Assembly (NCBI GenBank): GCA_027422505.1
Contig: JAPQWV010000309.1
Span: 434,001-498,000 of the forward strand
Direction of reading: 5' to 3'
DNA length: 64,000 nt
DNA from: Craterostigma plantagineum
Lineage: Eukaryota; Streptophyta; Magnoliopsida; Lamiales; Linderniaceae
Each line of letters opens with the position of its first letter. Positions within the stretch are counted from its first letter, which is position 1. The position numbers and the translations under genes were made by a program. A model generated the notes under the pieces. The model was not told the origin of the DNA. It made no database searches and was given only the letters and a program-made list of their open reading frames with translations. Below are positions 11,700 to 23,402 of the stretch, in pieces.

Positions 11700-12310
11700 T
11701 GCCTACGAGAAATGGAGGCACCGGGAACCTAGACCCATCTCGATCTGACCAAAAAAATATGTGCCAAATCCCTCGGGTGAGGAACTAGCTAAATATGTAG
11801 TAGAAGCGATCCTAACCGACAAATCGATAGGCATGCCCGGGAGAGATTCTAATCTAGAGACATCGGAAGGTTTGAATAGAAACTTTAATTTGGTGCCATT
11901 GGCAACCTTGACGACCAGCCCGGAAGGATTAAACCTCCCCGATCCAGGCATTAAAAGCCCGGAGGTATGCCCGTTCATCGGGGAAATCATCCTCACGGGG
12001 AGGGGCCGGTTCCTTCACAACAGGGTGTAGAAGGGAAACATTAATAGAGGGGGTGGCCTCCGAATAGACGTAGGGAGCCCTCGGGGAAATAAATCGGGAC
12101 CCGCTGAGGGGGCCCTCGGGATGTCCCTAGGAGGGGTCCCGACACTAACCTCTGGACTAACCCCCACGCTAACCCTAGGCTCCCCGAACCCTCCAAAGTA
12201 TGATGGCTATCACTATTAGAAGAGCTATTATCACTGCTAGCCGAGCTACCCGAACCCTCCGCAAAACTACCCTAAGCAACACGAGAACTATCCCTAGAAC
12301 TGGAAGACAT
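11700..12310 (-). pseudogene. Unrecognised degenerate coding region (serine-rich start)
   Basis: On the minus strand an ATG at 12310 opens a short serine-rich reading (MSSSSRDSS) that meets a stop after twelve codons. The same frame then stays open for a long serine/glycine-rich stretch, and a second open frame lies at 11996-11703 (97 aa, with VVKVANGTKLKFLF and PIDLSVRIASTTYLASSS). A TATA-like box lies about 150 bases upstream. Composition and the lack of introns suggest an old gag-like or other transposon ORF, but I do not recognise a family. It could also be a captured fragment. Confidence 0.35.
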
Positions 12311-12457
12311 GATTCGGAAGAAAAACGTAAGGAAGAGGAACTTATGGGGACCTAAAAGCTCGGCAGAAACGACAGGAAGGCTCAGGAGCTCGAGAACGTT
12401 CGATGAGAGAGAGAAGTGAGAGAAAGTGAAAGAAAGGAAATGGACGAAAAGGTGGGG

Positions 12458-12467
12458 TATATATAAG
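12458..12467 (-). promoter_or_regulatory. Possible TATA box
   Basis: The minus strand reads CTTATATATACC. It is followed by a long CT-rich leader (about 12440-12340) and the ATG at 12310. The spacing and pyrimidine-rich leader look like a plant core promoter, perhaps of a transposon. No direct evidence of transcription. Confidence 0.35.
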
Positions 12468-12599
12468 CCCCATAAGGTTGATCTGGGCCCTTCGATCTTG
12501 GTCGGACCAATGGGTCGCGATGATCCGCGTCGATGCTGGAAATGGGCGCCAAATTTCTAGCTCGGACGTCCCATCGCGACCATCCAATAAAAGGATGAC

Positions 12600-13470
12600 A
12601 CGTGTCATGAAGGTGAAACGGTGTTAAACTTCGAGAAGGGGATGGACGTGCCTCCGCAGAAAATGCGCTTGGAAAAGATCCTAATAACTACCCGGGAAAA
12701 CCTCGGCGATTACGACCGAGTCGGATATTTCGCCGCGACCACAAGGACGTCCAACATTTACCACATTCTTTTGGACTATACGAAGACGGGACTATCGTTA
12801 ACCACGGATTTGACCGACCTCGCGGCAAAATAACCTATCGGCCATAACTGACTAACCACCCCGCATAAGGAGCGACCCCAAGATCAGAACATGTTGGGAC
12901 CCATTAGAACGACCTTACAAACAAGCTCTCGAGCCCATTTAAGGACGATCTATAACAAAACGCCCCGGAATCGCCCAAGAACTCCTCGAATGTAATGCCA
13001 CGGACAGCGCTTGGTGTACCCCGGGTTGTTGCCCCGAGGAGACACACGCCCGAGGGTTAATAAAGACGCCCGCAGAGGAAGGGAACGCAGCCCCTCGGGA
13101 GCATGGCCTGATGCCGAGAGCAGATGCCTTCCCTGGAGAGTATGGTCTCACAGCATGGAACCGCCACGAGCCCATCACACCGCGACGGGCAGAACGTGGG
13201 GAGGAAACCGCAGAGGGCTGAACGAGCCAGAGGAACGTGGGATCGTGGGAAGATGGAAGGTAAACCGAGCCCGAAAAACACCGAACCTGGGCAGAAACCG
13301 TCGGAAACCACCTAAGCTAGATACGTATAAATATCACGACACTCCTAGAGCTATCTATACCGTTACTCTGCCACTTTTACACACTTAAGCACTTCTCATC
13401 GTTTTTACATCATTTCCCTCACTACTTTTACAACTGGAAATGGAAACCACCATCTTGACCTAGGCAAGAG
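12600..13470 (+). mobile_element. GC-rich LTR-like segment, possibly Tat-type
   Basis: GC-rich stretch without a convincing gene; its open frames (for example 13011-13388) look accidental. On the plus strand a TATA-like GTATAAATAT (13325) precedes a leader of about 120 bases and then a segment GGCAAGAGGGCAAACGACC (about 13464-13483). The style resembles the U3-R-U5 of Tat/Retand LTRs. The partner LTR and termini were not found, so this is a guess from style. Confidence 0.25.
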
Positions 13471-13735
13471 GGCAAACGACCCCCCATCATAGCCCTATTT
13501 TCAAGCTTTCAAACACGATTCATGGCGATAGGCGGGAAGGAAGCTCTTAGGCCCGTTTTCGCCGTAGGTCATTTTTCAACGGCATCAACTCATAAGAGTT
13601 TATAAGCTATATTCGTATTCTCCCTTCAACGATTAAGATGAGCGTCATTTTTTTAAGGCAATGGTTACTGGAAACATGTGGCCACTTGATAAGCTCCATT
13701 CACTTTGGGCTAAATATATTTTTTTGTAATTACTA

Positions 13736-13974
13736 CTCCCTCTGTTTCAAAATACATGTCGTTTAAGGATATTACACGCATATTAAGAAATAAAGTAAAA
13801 TCTTCATTTTACCCTTAATTAATTATGTTATCTAATTTAATTCAACAATTTCTATTAAATAGAGGGGGTAAAACTGGAAATAATCAATATTGTTTATCTT
13901 GAAAACCGTAAAACGACATGTATTTAAAAACGAAAATAAAATCTAAAACGACATGTATTATAGAACAGAGGGAG
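13736..13974. mobile_element. Stowaway-type MITE (Tc1/mariner)
   Basis: A 239-base element begins CTCCCTCTGTTTC and ends with the matching inverted GAACAGAGGGAG. The terminal inverted repeats are about 29 bases with three mismatches. It is flanked by TA on both sides (13734-13735, 13975-13976), the target duplication of Tc1/mariner. The start fits the Stowaway consensus CTCCCTCCGTTTC. There is no coding capacity; it would depend on a mariner transposase elsewhere. It lies about 0.8 kb downstream of the HD-Zip stop codon. Confidence 0.92.
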
Positions 13975-13976
13975 TA

Positions 13977-14791
13977 TTTTTTTAGGGTTTTTCGTTATGG
14001 GATGTCAACCCGTCATCAAAGAAGCCTACTACAATTTTCAATTACCTTTAGCACATGATCCCAGATTGATCTCTCTTTTCGATCTTCTAAATAATCATTA
14101 TCTGTTGTCCCTTGTTGATTGACATCTATAGTTTTATTAGCAATCTGAGAAAATTAATGAAATAAAACCCCCCTTTAGTTATTGCGTACCTAAATTAAAA
14201 AAGAAAAAAAGACTCTTCGTACAAAGTAGAGAAAGAGTGCAAACAACTCAAACCCCTTTAAGTCAAACAGCGGTGGTTACGCAGAAAATTATTTTTTATT
14301 TTTATATTTTATTTCCAAAGATTCCATTTCCAATTTCTTACTTCACGGTTCGTTGTCACTTGTCAGCATAAGCAAAGAAAATTTTGAAAAAAAAGCTTAG
14401 CCCACATGTCAATTTAGTTTGAAAATGACACTGGAAAAGAATAATATATATTTAGGATATATATATATATATATAATTTCTCATTTACTCTTTTAGTTTC
14501 TTGTCCGTTTTCTCTTCTCGATATGTCTGCTTTCTTGATTCTTCGTTTCTACACAGAACCTTTATTTCAGGGAAACTTGTGGTGATTCGATTCAAGCTGT
14601 TAACCATTTTCCAATTTAATAAGGGTCTCACTCGACCCATAGGAAAGGAACCAAAACATACCCAATAAAGAAAAGAAACATTTCACAATAACATTATACA
14701 TTGTACACAACAAAACTGAATCACGTATTATAGAAAGAAAAATATAATCATCACGGAATATAAAAAATACGCAAGAAAAAAAAAAAGATGC
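13977..14791. other. 3' flank of the HD-Zip gene
   Basis: AT-rich non-coding sequence with a short (AT)n run at about 14458-14475. The last 100-200 bases before 14791 are probably the 3' UTR of the HD-Zip gene, which lies on the minus strand. No other gene seen. Confidence 0.5.
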
Positions 14792-15913
14792 TCAATTAAA
14801 ATTATGCTGCTCTAGCCATGGCCAGAACCCAGTGTGTTCCTCCATCCCATTACAGAAGATATTACACAAGCTTCCTTCTTCCTTAATAACACTTACATGA
14901 TTATGATGATCCATTTCCTTCGTCGAAGTAATAACACCGTTGGGATTCATCAAATGCTTAATCCCTGGAGAGTTTTGCTGGCTCGGTAATAACGCTGCTT
15001 TGCTCCCAAAATTCGACAGCTTTGGGCCGTCATCAATATTAGCTGTTTGATTATTATGAGCAGTTGAAATATCGAGCTTGATATTCTCAGAGCTGTTCTC
15101 ACTTTTGTTACTGCACGAACCTTCCGTGTCTTTGTTGTTCAAGTTTATAGACTGTGTCGGCAAATCTCTGTTATTACTCTTCAGAGCCATTACCTATATA
15201 CCATGGCAGCAAATATAACCGTTACTCATCAAAAGATGACATCTCTACAAAACACTGAAAACACATAATATCAGACAAAAACCTCGGCATGAAGCTTCTG
15301 ATTCTGCGACTGCAATGAATCGTTCTCAGCCTTAACAGCGTCGAACTGCCTCTTGAGAACCTCGTAATCTCTCTCTAACTGCTTTGTCTTCCACCGAGCT
15401 CTTCTGTTTTGGAACCAAATAGCGATCTGCCGAGGTTGAAGGCCTAGGGTTTTTGCAAGCTGCATCTTTCTCTCGGGCTCGAGCTTGTTATGGAGTTCGA
15501 AGCTTTTTTCTAGCGTTCGAACTTGCTCTATGTTGAGCCTCCTTTTCTTCTCTCCCAACTGAGTCCCGTCGTCTGATAAATCGTCTTCTCCGCAGCCATT
15601 ATTGTCGATTTGATGATGGTGGTGGTTATGGTGATCTTCGTAGGGGTCTAAATTAGGGTTGTTCATCAGTGACATGGATGGTACCCTCTTTCCTAGTAGA
15701 GAATGGGCTACGCCGCCTTTCGTTAACAAAGTTGGAATCAAGAAAACGAAACTAATCACTATATAAGCGTATTATCATTACATATGATCAAGAAAGTAGA
15801 GATTTATTATTACCATGGAACTGATCTTGAGGTGTGCAAGAAGAAAGGATGGGCTGACTTTGATCTTCATGATGAGGAGTTTGAAGCACGAAATTGGTAT
15901 TGAAGAAGTCCAT
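14792..15913 (-). CDS. HD-Zip class I homeobox-leucine zipper transcription factor, ATHB-13/-23 type
   Basis: Three exons on the minus strand: 15913-15814, 15716-15283, 15193-14792. All introns are GT-AG and phases match (100, 434 and 402 nt), giving 311 aa. Order: N-terminal [11 protein letters not shown], a PQDQFHGG segment, a His-rich stretch (residues about 62-68), an acidic patch GEDDLSDDG, then a homeodomain at about 90-150 ([34 protein letters not shown]). A leucine zipper follows (about 150-185), with the family C-terminal end [12 protein letters not shown]. The [20 protein letters not shown] segment and the WPWLEQ end are typical of the ATHB-13/-23/-20/-3 group. It would bind CAATNATTG-type sites in the nucleus as a dimer. 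Known members act in leaf shape, sugar and stress responses; the exact role here is not shown. The ATG was chosen because it starts the conserved N-terminal motif. The gene looks complete and intact. Confidence 0.96.
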
Positions 15914-16644
15914 TAATGACTGCAATTCTCAGCTTCAATGCAGCAGATGAAAGAGATCATCAGTATTATCAGAGACTATGAAACAGTGCTTTGTAACGTC
16001 GTCTACCTATTATGAGGAGTGAGTCTGCCACTCATCGTCCTCATATGTTTCTATTTTAGAATAGATAAAAGAGGAGTTTTATCTTTTTAATGTATTCAAA
16101 ATTACGAAATTACAATAACAGCGTTACAGTGATATATAAATTGCTGAATATAAAAAAAAATCTAAGGTGGTTAAGTATATTAATATTGGTGTGATAGTGG
16201 GGTGCGTATATTTTTTCTACACGGACAGTTGTCATTGAAATTTTATTCCGAACATGGGAAGCTGACGTTTCTTGTATTTTATAGTGTGTCCGGGTTTCTT
16301 TAATTTGCTAAAGAAATAGATGATTCTTTACCGAAAAAAAAAAAGAAATAGATAATTGTTCATATTTCGTGGGTTGAAAAGGAGATAGTAGGTGAGTTGA
16401 GGGGAAAAAATATATTTATGCACATGCTATTTGTTTTATTGAATTATAGTCGATGACAAAGATGGTTCTCTTTTTTCCGTTATTTAATCATACATGTACT
16501 GTAGCTAGTTTACTCGTGAACATGAATTTGGATATGAGCTTCTCGAGCACAATGGATATTGGAGTTATAATTTTGAAATTGACAATATATATAAAGGACG
16601 AGAAAATTTATCACGTGCACCTTGTGTGGGCACTTTTTGATATG
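15914..16644. other. Upstream region of the HD-Zip gene
   Basis: AT-rich sequence that must hold the 5' UTR and promoter of the minus-strand HD-Zip gene. I see no unambiguous TATA box; a weak AT-rich candidate lies at about 16055-16065. No other gene is supported. Confidence 0.4.
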
Positions 16645-16917
16645 ACACCGATTCGTGTCACGTCAACATCTCACATATCGATATCCGATGTTATGTCGTG
16701 TTAATTGACACATTCTAAGTGTCATTAATCGACTTCTCGGATGCTGATTTGACATATTAAGCCCATGACACGTGTTACGTGTCAATGAAATAGATCAAGT
16801 AAATATGCTACATCAGCATATGAGATGTCAATCAATGTCACCAAGAAAGTGTTAATTAACACTGACATAACCACGGATGTCGATGTGAGATGTTGACATG
16901 ACACGAATCGATGACAC
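16645..16917. repeat. Foldback (long inverted repeat) element
   Basis: The left arm (about 16645-16759) and right arm (about 16800-16917) are imperfect inverted copies of each other over nearly their whole length, with a spacer of about 40 bases. Outer parts match best: CGATTCGTGTCA, then GTCAACATCTCACAT, on both arms. Inner parts still pair (GTTAATT, ATGCTGAT). The spacer holds a perfect short palindrome TGACACGTgttACGTGTCA with a G-box-like CACGTG core. No TSD could be fixed. It may be a MITE of unknown family or a hairpin RNA source. Confidence 0.75.
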
Positions 16918-18337
16918 ACCTCTCGACTATAATTATCCATGACCCGGACAACCGGTCATCAGAATAAAATATTAACTTCGCTCTCCTCCACATACACAAC
17001 CTACACCTCAACCCAACCTCAATAATTTTCAACTTTATCAACAACCAACACAACTCATAATATTTATATTTTATACTTATTTTAAATCGTATTTAAATGT
17101 TTGAAAATAGATTACATTATATTATATAAAATTTAGATACTTCGGTCATTGGAGAAAAAAATTAATATGAATTATGATAGATTATATAATGTGATAGAGA
17201 AATAAAGAATTTGAAATTGTGATTCAAAATGTAGCAATATTAATCTATTTGTAGAGAAAAAAAATTATATTTTTTGGTAAAAAAATAAAAATTAAATTTT
17301 AACAGAAATAAAAATTCATTAAAACATATAGAATAGTTTATCGGAAAATGTGCACAACCGTTGTGTGTATTATTAATATTTTTGATTTATTTAAATTACT
17401 TTTAATCAACAACCGTCGTTCATGTCACCGATAAAGGTAGTCTAAAGGACTTTCCTTCACCTATCACAAATATCACCAATTAACGTTAGTGGAACCACAC
17501 AATTAATTAAGGGGATTGTATTTTTCCTATAACTCGTTCTAGTTACAAATACATACTCACATATGTATGTAATATATTGTCGTATTCTAACTAATTTAAT
17601 TATTTAGGCATTTGTTATTTGTCACTCACGAGCCAATATGGATATGGGTCCACTTTGGATGGGCAGTTTCTGCAAGCTGAACCACCAACAAGCAACGTGT
17701 ACTTAGCCAGCCTTTCTTTTCCCCATTCCTTTTATCAGTTTCTCTGCAATTTCTGGAAAACAGTGAGTCTAGGATATACATATATACACACAAATATATA
17801 TCAATGAAAATTTTGAAGAGGCAATATTATTAATTATTAACTAATGAAGGCCATAAATTGACTGAGGTGGTACTTTGCTTTTGGCAAGAATGCAAGCGAA
17901 TATACATACGTATGCTTGCGCGTGTGTATATACTTTGTGTACATCAGTATATATTAATATATATATTGATATTGACACAACTGTTGGCCCTTGGCGACAG
18001 CAATGGAAATTACTAAGAAGAAATTGTGACACTTAATTGAAAAAAAGGAAACTGGAACCCACCAAACTTTTTGAATTGAGTGATAACTGTGGAAATGGAC
18101 CCAGTTTGATTAGTTGATATATATTATATTTATTTTCGAAAAAAATAATTGAAATGAATATATAAAGAACTGAGCAAAGACAAGGTGGATCAGTTGGGAG
18201 CACATGACTGTTATTAGGTAATATTTGTAATATGAGAGAGCGAAACGGATTCTTCTCCACTGGAATGGGGTGTGTATGTATGGATCCATGTTCGAACTCC
18301 TGCTATTCTACAATTATACACATTTATTTATCATAAA
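16918..18337. other. AT-rich intergenic region
   Basis: About 1.4 kb of AT-rich sequence with simple-sequence runs (TATA/TGTG-rich at about 17775-17800 and 17900-17980). Short open frames here show no family motif, so no gene is called. Confidence 0.5.
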
Positions 18338-18366
18338 CTAGTTTTTTGCCCGTACAATGCACGGGT
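18338..18366 (-). mobile_element. Helitron-like 3' terminus
   Basis: On the minus strand a hairpin-forming ACCCGTGCATTGTACGGG is followed by an A-rich run and then CTAG before a T. This is the arrangement of many plant Helitron 3' ends (short GC-rich hairpin, then CTRR). The body would extend rightwards from here. I could not find a convincing 5' TC end, nor Rep/helicase sequence, so it may be a short non-autonomous copy or only a fragment. Confidence 0.45.
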
Positions 18367-20100
18367 ATTAAGTAAATTGAAAATGAGAAAATAGGAAGTG
18401 AAGAACATATTACAGTAGAAGCAGTTGCAGCCACTTCATCATGTGGATATTGGAACGGATCTGCGATAAACTGTAGAATGAGTTCTTGAGAGTTAGCAAA
18501 ATCCCAGCAAGTGAGGTTGTAACATGACCCCATAGTTCTGAGTTACTTAACCGAAACATCATGTACTTGTATTGCGAAAAGAAGTTTTCTCCTCCTACTT
18601 GTGTTGATGGGGATTAGAATTAAATTCAAATAAAATATATACCGAGCAGATAAATACGTAAAAACCACATATTACCTACAAACAAACAGCGAAAAAAAAG
18701 CTTGTCTGTACACGATGAATGAGAGGATCTTAATTTATCCATGAGGCTACCTTTCCGTGCGACGTCATTATACCAAATGCTATGCCCATCGCAAGTTGTT
18801 TGCTGGATTCCCATATGACTTTATTAAAATAAAGATCGTCATTATCCCAGTCATAATGTAAGAAGATTGCTATAGAGACCTTATATTTCGGAACAAGCTG
18901 CTCTATCATGACGAAACATGTGATATATAAAAAGAGTGTGTACAATAGTAAGTCAAATCATCTTCAAGAGATCTGGTTCTTTGATTTACCCCCATTGACC
19001 TGCACAGATAATTGTATCAGAGCACCACATGAAAACAGCATGAGAAAAGTAATGCTTACAGCTTCGTTATAAGGAATATCACTTGCTTAACCGAATTATC
19101 GGTAGTCAAATGAGACTTTACTGGGTCGATATGTGCACCCAGATTCTAAAGCTGACTTATACATATTAGCCCCCTTGATCTATCATATCGGTACACCTTC
19201 TATCTCCCGCTTAGGTTACCGATGTGTAAGAAGATATGAAATGCGTAAAGATTCGACGATGATATTACCATGAACGGTGCCGTTCATATGTCCTCTAGAA
19301 CTATCGCATCTTGGACATGAATTACTAAAAACATTTTGTCTCACCATGTATATCAATAAGAAACACTAGTTAGAAAATAAATTAAACAGATTGGAAATAA
19401 TGTCACTGACAAATGATATTAAATCAAGCTATTCCGCTCAAAGGCGCACATCAAGACCAATCAGTGAATACTGTTGAACCAAATCATCCATGAAATAACA
19501 TTATATTATCAAATATTCCAAGAAACAAATATGAGTTCGATTCCTTCATTCCTTAAAAACTTGCATATGTAAAATAATTCTTCGATGCCGTACCTTTCAT
19601 TGCTCAATTCCTTCATTGCCCACATATCATAAAATCCATCTAAATAGTTATATGATGGCATAATCTCTAAGGAAACTGTTCTTTTTTTTTTTTTTTTTCT
19701 TTTTTACTTTAATGAGCAACCGATTTAGCAACCAATTTGCCATGCAATCAGAAACTAACAAAGCATTCCTCGAATCCCAGATCGGATGGCAAATCGATCG
19801 ACATGACCATTCGAGATCCCCAAGTATCATAGCAAAAGCCCCCATGTAAATGCCATCAAAGAAATGAAATTAGATATGATAGCATACATGGTGACGAAGA
19901 TGTCGTCGTTGTCTGCACTTACTCATTAGCATATCAAAGTACGTGCATTAGTGCATTCGCATAAGAAAAATGAAAAGACTAACTATCTCCGCCTTCATCT
20001 TCCTCTTCTTCATTGTTGTTGTCCATTAGGCTTGTCAAAAAATTCGATCCTTTATTTTGCGACCTCTTTCATCACCGCCTCAACCTTAAGCTTCATCATC
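18367..20100. other. Unassigned region, possible Helitron body
   Basis: No gene can be supported. Minus-strand frames at 18945-18730, 18814-18626 and 18533-18324 look more protein-like than their surroundings but match no family I recognise. They could be exons of a captured host gene fragment inside a Helitron. A poly-T run (about 19682-19710) is present. Nothing else stands out. Confidence 0.35.
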
Positions 20101-20136
20101 GTCGTCCTCTTTCAAAAAATATATTTTACGTTTATC

Positions 20137-20328
20137 ATGGGCGACGGTTGTTTGCCGAATCAAACATCCGTCGCCCATAGATTTTTATTTTTTAAAAATT
20201 TTTACCTGTTCACTATGGGCGACGGGTGTTAGGTTTAAAACCCGTTGCCTATAAGTATTAAAAAAAATTAAAATTTATAGGTCATGGGCGACAGTTACGG
20301 GTATTTTTCTGAACAACTGTCGCGCATG
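20137..20328. repeat. Three subterminal palindromes of the CACTA element
   Basis: Three successive imperfect inverted repeats are built on the core GGGCGACGG. Unit 1 (20137-20178) has 17-base arms with one mismatch. Unit 2 (20214-20254) has 14-base arms with two mismatches. Unit 3 (20283-20328) has 14-base arms with one mismatch. Subterminal repeat arrays of this kind are the binding sites of the accessory transposition protein in En/Spm-type elements, so these likely mark the 5' end of the CACTA. Confidence 0.75.
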
Positions 20329-21514
20329 AGTTCTTTACAATACCCATCTTCTTCCCTACTTAACACTTCGAACAGACGGCAAAAAAAAAATGAGTCGCGA
20401 CGGTGTTTGGGCGATTTACGGCTAAATTCAACCGATTTCTGACCTACCCTGGCTTGGAGAACACGATAAGTAGTTCATTAAGCGATTCCCCTCTATGTAT
20501 TATTCGATTTATGGCTTTTTAGTTTCGAAATTGGCAGTTAATCGAAAATAGGTTTTCGATTTTTTGGGGCTTTCGAGCTTGATTTATGCGACTTCGTAGC
20601 CTACTCTTGTGTTATAGTTGATTTAAGGTTGATATTAAGCTTGATCTTTGCTAAAATTAGGTTTTTGGTTAAAGTTTGGCAATTTTGGATTTTGGGTCGA
20701 AATTTGGCCGTGGCTTTGGTGATTTTCCAGCGAATTCGAGGTTTTCCAACGTATACCGGCTTGGAGGACACGGGAAGAACTCCATTTAGCAATTCTCCTC
20801 TTAGTATTTCGCGATATACGGCTTAAAATTTTCGAAATTGGTATTTTTGCGAAAATTGGAGTTTCAAATTTTTGGGTAGTATGTGCTTTGGCTTAGACCC
20901 TTGTTATATTCGATTTGAGGTTGATATTGAGCTTATATTTTGCGAAATGTAGGTTTTGGGTTAAAAAGTTGGAGGATTTGGGCCATTTGGGCGGATTTTG
21001 CGTGATATTCGAGCTTTGGACAACTACGTAAGTTTTAAAAGCCGTATTTGATGTATATGCCTTCGTCTTTGTGAATTAAGATTTTATTTAAGCTTAGATA
21101 TCCGTTCAAGGTTTTCTCATTAGGAGAAAACCTTGAATGGTCCCCGTTTTGGACCGTTCTTAAACGTTCATTGTCATTTTAGGATATAAATACGTGTTTG
21201 AGCATCGGTATTGATTAAATTTTGGTTTACATTTCCCTCAAATGTTCTCCGGGTAGACATATGAATTGGATGTATATCCTTTTCATATTCTTTTGTCTAC
21301 TTGGAGAACTGTGGGGAACTGCTGCCGAATTTTGTCAACATAGAAGCTCAAAGACACATTTACAAGTGATACTGAATGTTTAAGATGGGTTAGGTTGGAG
21401 CGATAAGGACCCTATCTAAAAGCCCCCATCAATTGTACTTGCTTATGTGAATGTCTTCTAAATTTTTATTTGTATAGTTTAGGCTATTGGAATGGATGGG
21501 CGTTGGACGTATAG

Positions 21515-22992
21515 TGATAAACGTATTTCAATGCATTTATCGTAGTATTTAATTGGGTTATAATGGAGCTCTAGCAATCATCTTTTGCACTTACTCTCCC
21601 TATTTACACTTATTTTGATATTGAAGGACCTTAGGACGGCGCTCGGGCGAAAAGGAGCGAAACGAGGCAAAACGAAGGAAGTATGAAGAAACCAGTTCAG
21701 TGTCACGAGCGCGACACACCTTGCACCAGGCCGTGACTGGAGGCAGAAACCGAAGACACTGATGAGGGTCACGGCCGTGACTGATCATAGCACAGGCCGT
21801 GAATCAAGGCAGAGAGTAACATCAAGATCCTCAAGTCAATGTGCTGGCCGTGAATGGTAGAGGGCAAGGCCGTGAACCAGGACATAGAGTCGAAGCATTG
21901 AGGTTCACGGCTGTGACGCCCAGTGCAGTTGGCCATGACACAAGGCAGAAAGGGCGCGAAGCAATGCGATGATTATCACGGCCGTGAAGGCCCAATGCCC
22001 GGGCCATGACACTTTACGAAAATCAGTATAAAAGCCTGATTTCAATTCAAAAAGAGGGAACACCAATCAGAACTTAACCCTAACACAGGAGAGACGAAAA
22101 AGAGACACCAAGAACAGAGAATTCCACTCGAGAAGCCTAAGAGACGGATCAACGACGAAATCACGCTGAATTGAACGAGGAATGAAGATTCATCCACAAT
22201 TCCATCCCTGATCCATCAGTACTCAAGATCATGAGTCTTCCTTTCCTGTTTTCTATTTCTTTCGTTGTTTTCCCATTAATTATGAGTAGCTAATTCCCTT
22301 ATGCGTTTGAGAGTAGATGAACGTTAATTCGTATTTAAGACATATGTTTATCGTGACTCGTGTGTTTTGACCATTTATCGATCTATGGAATTGTTTTTTC
22401 GCTTTAATATGTGTTTGTGTTAAAGTGAATGTGTGGAAAATCGTTTAGGGCGACATCTAAACAATGATTAGGCCGTTCGTAGAAGATAGGATTCGAGTAC
22501 AGGGCGAAAGCAAGTACTCAATCATCGCCGTTAGTACTTACTGAATTTTAGATCCCCACGAGCGTTTAGGGCGACAACAAATTCATGAGTGGGTATAACA
22601 TTACTGCGATCTAGTCAAGAATCATGTAGGAATGATATTTCATTGTCTTACTCGATAATTCCTAGCGGGATTCAAATTCCAAGCACATCTCCATCATCTG
22701 AAAGTAGTCTTATCAGTTTAGGCTTATTCTCTTAGTAGCTTGTTGATTTAAGATTGATCTGTTATGATAATTCGTAAAACAATTTGCGCACTTTATTTAG
22801 GCTAGATATCGAGTCGATAAATTATTTCTAGTAATCAGTCAATTTCTCGTGTTGGATACTCGTTTACTCACTTTACTGCACTACAAACGATAGGTCCACT
22901 ACCTATTGCACGTCGGTGATATTAATTAGGTAATCAGTTTGTTTATTACTTTTCACACTTGCACATTATATTAGCACACCACGTGCCGATCA
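21515..22992 (+). repeat. Athila copy B 5' LTR
   Basis: 1478 bases, starting TGATAAACG and ending GTGCCGATCA. Contains about four repeats of roughly 95 bases, each with palindromic or half-palindromic CACGGCCGTGA sites (about 21700-22015). A presumed promoter and leader follow (AGTATAAAAGCC at 22024). The preceding TATAG is one copy of the target duplication. Confidence 0.95.
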
Positions 22993-22998
22993 AGTTTT

Positions 22999-23016
22999 TG
23001 GCATCGTTGCCGGGGA
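22999..23016 (+). other. Primer binding site, tRNA-Asp type
   Basis: TGGCATCGTTGCCGGGGA, six bases after the LTR end. It matches the complement of the plant tRNA-Asp(GTC) 3' end at all but two positions. The two changes (GC to AT) fit cytosine deamination. Confidence 0.85.
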
Positions 23017-23402
23017 ATAGATTGACATTAGGAACACCATAGTTCGGTACTTTAGCCAATTTATTTGAATTTTTATTAGTTTTTCGTTATTTGCATTATT
23101 TGTGTTTTCTATAATGTTAATACTTTCGTTGTTTCTTCGACGTGTTTATCAATTTCTTCGCTAATTTTGTTTCTGCTTATTGAAGGTGCGATTTAGCAGT
23201 GAATGACCCGAAGTCATCCATCGGGTCCCATTGTTGACGCAGACCCAGATTTTGAGCAAATGTTACGAAGGCAACTCAAGTACGACACCGAAAGAGCGAC
23301 CACTAGCTCTCAGAACCTTTAGCCAGTTACTCAGATGACAGCTCTCAGGAATCGACCCAAAATTCTCACGTAGAGGCATCCGTAGATAGTCCAGGGTCTG
23401 AA

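Noticed and set aside
12939..13388. GC-rich overlapping open frames of 79-125 aa on both strands
   Set aside because: Length follows from high GC and few stops; no domain, no splice structure, no homologous motif recognised.
18290..18310. GTTCGAACTCC resembling a tRNA B box
   Set aside because: No A box, acceptor stem or cloverleaf can be drawn around it.
20211..20220. CACTATGGGCGACGG as a possible CACTA terminus
   Set aside because: It is the edge of palindrome unit 2; the neighbouring units lack CACTA at the same place, and no matching inverted end or 3-base TSD was found.
21700..22015. Regular palindromic repeats reminiscent of a CRISPR array
   Set aside because: They lie in a plant LTR, unit sequence drifts, and the spacers are themselves repeated. 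There is no prokaryotic context.
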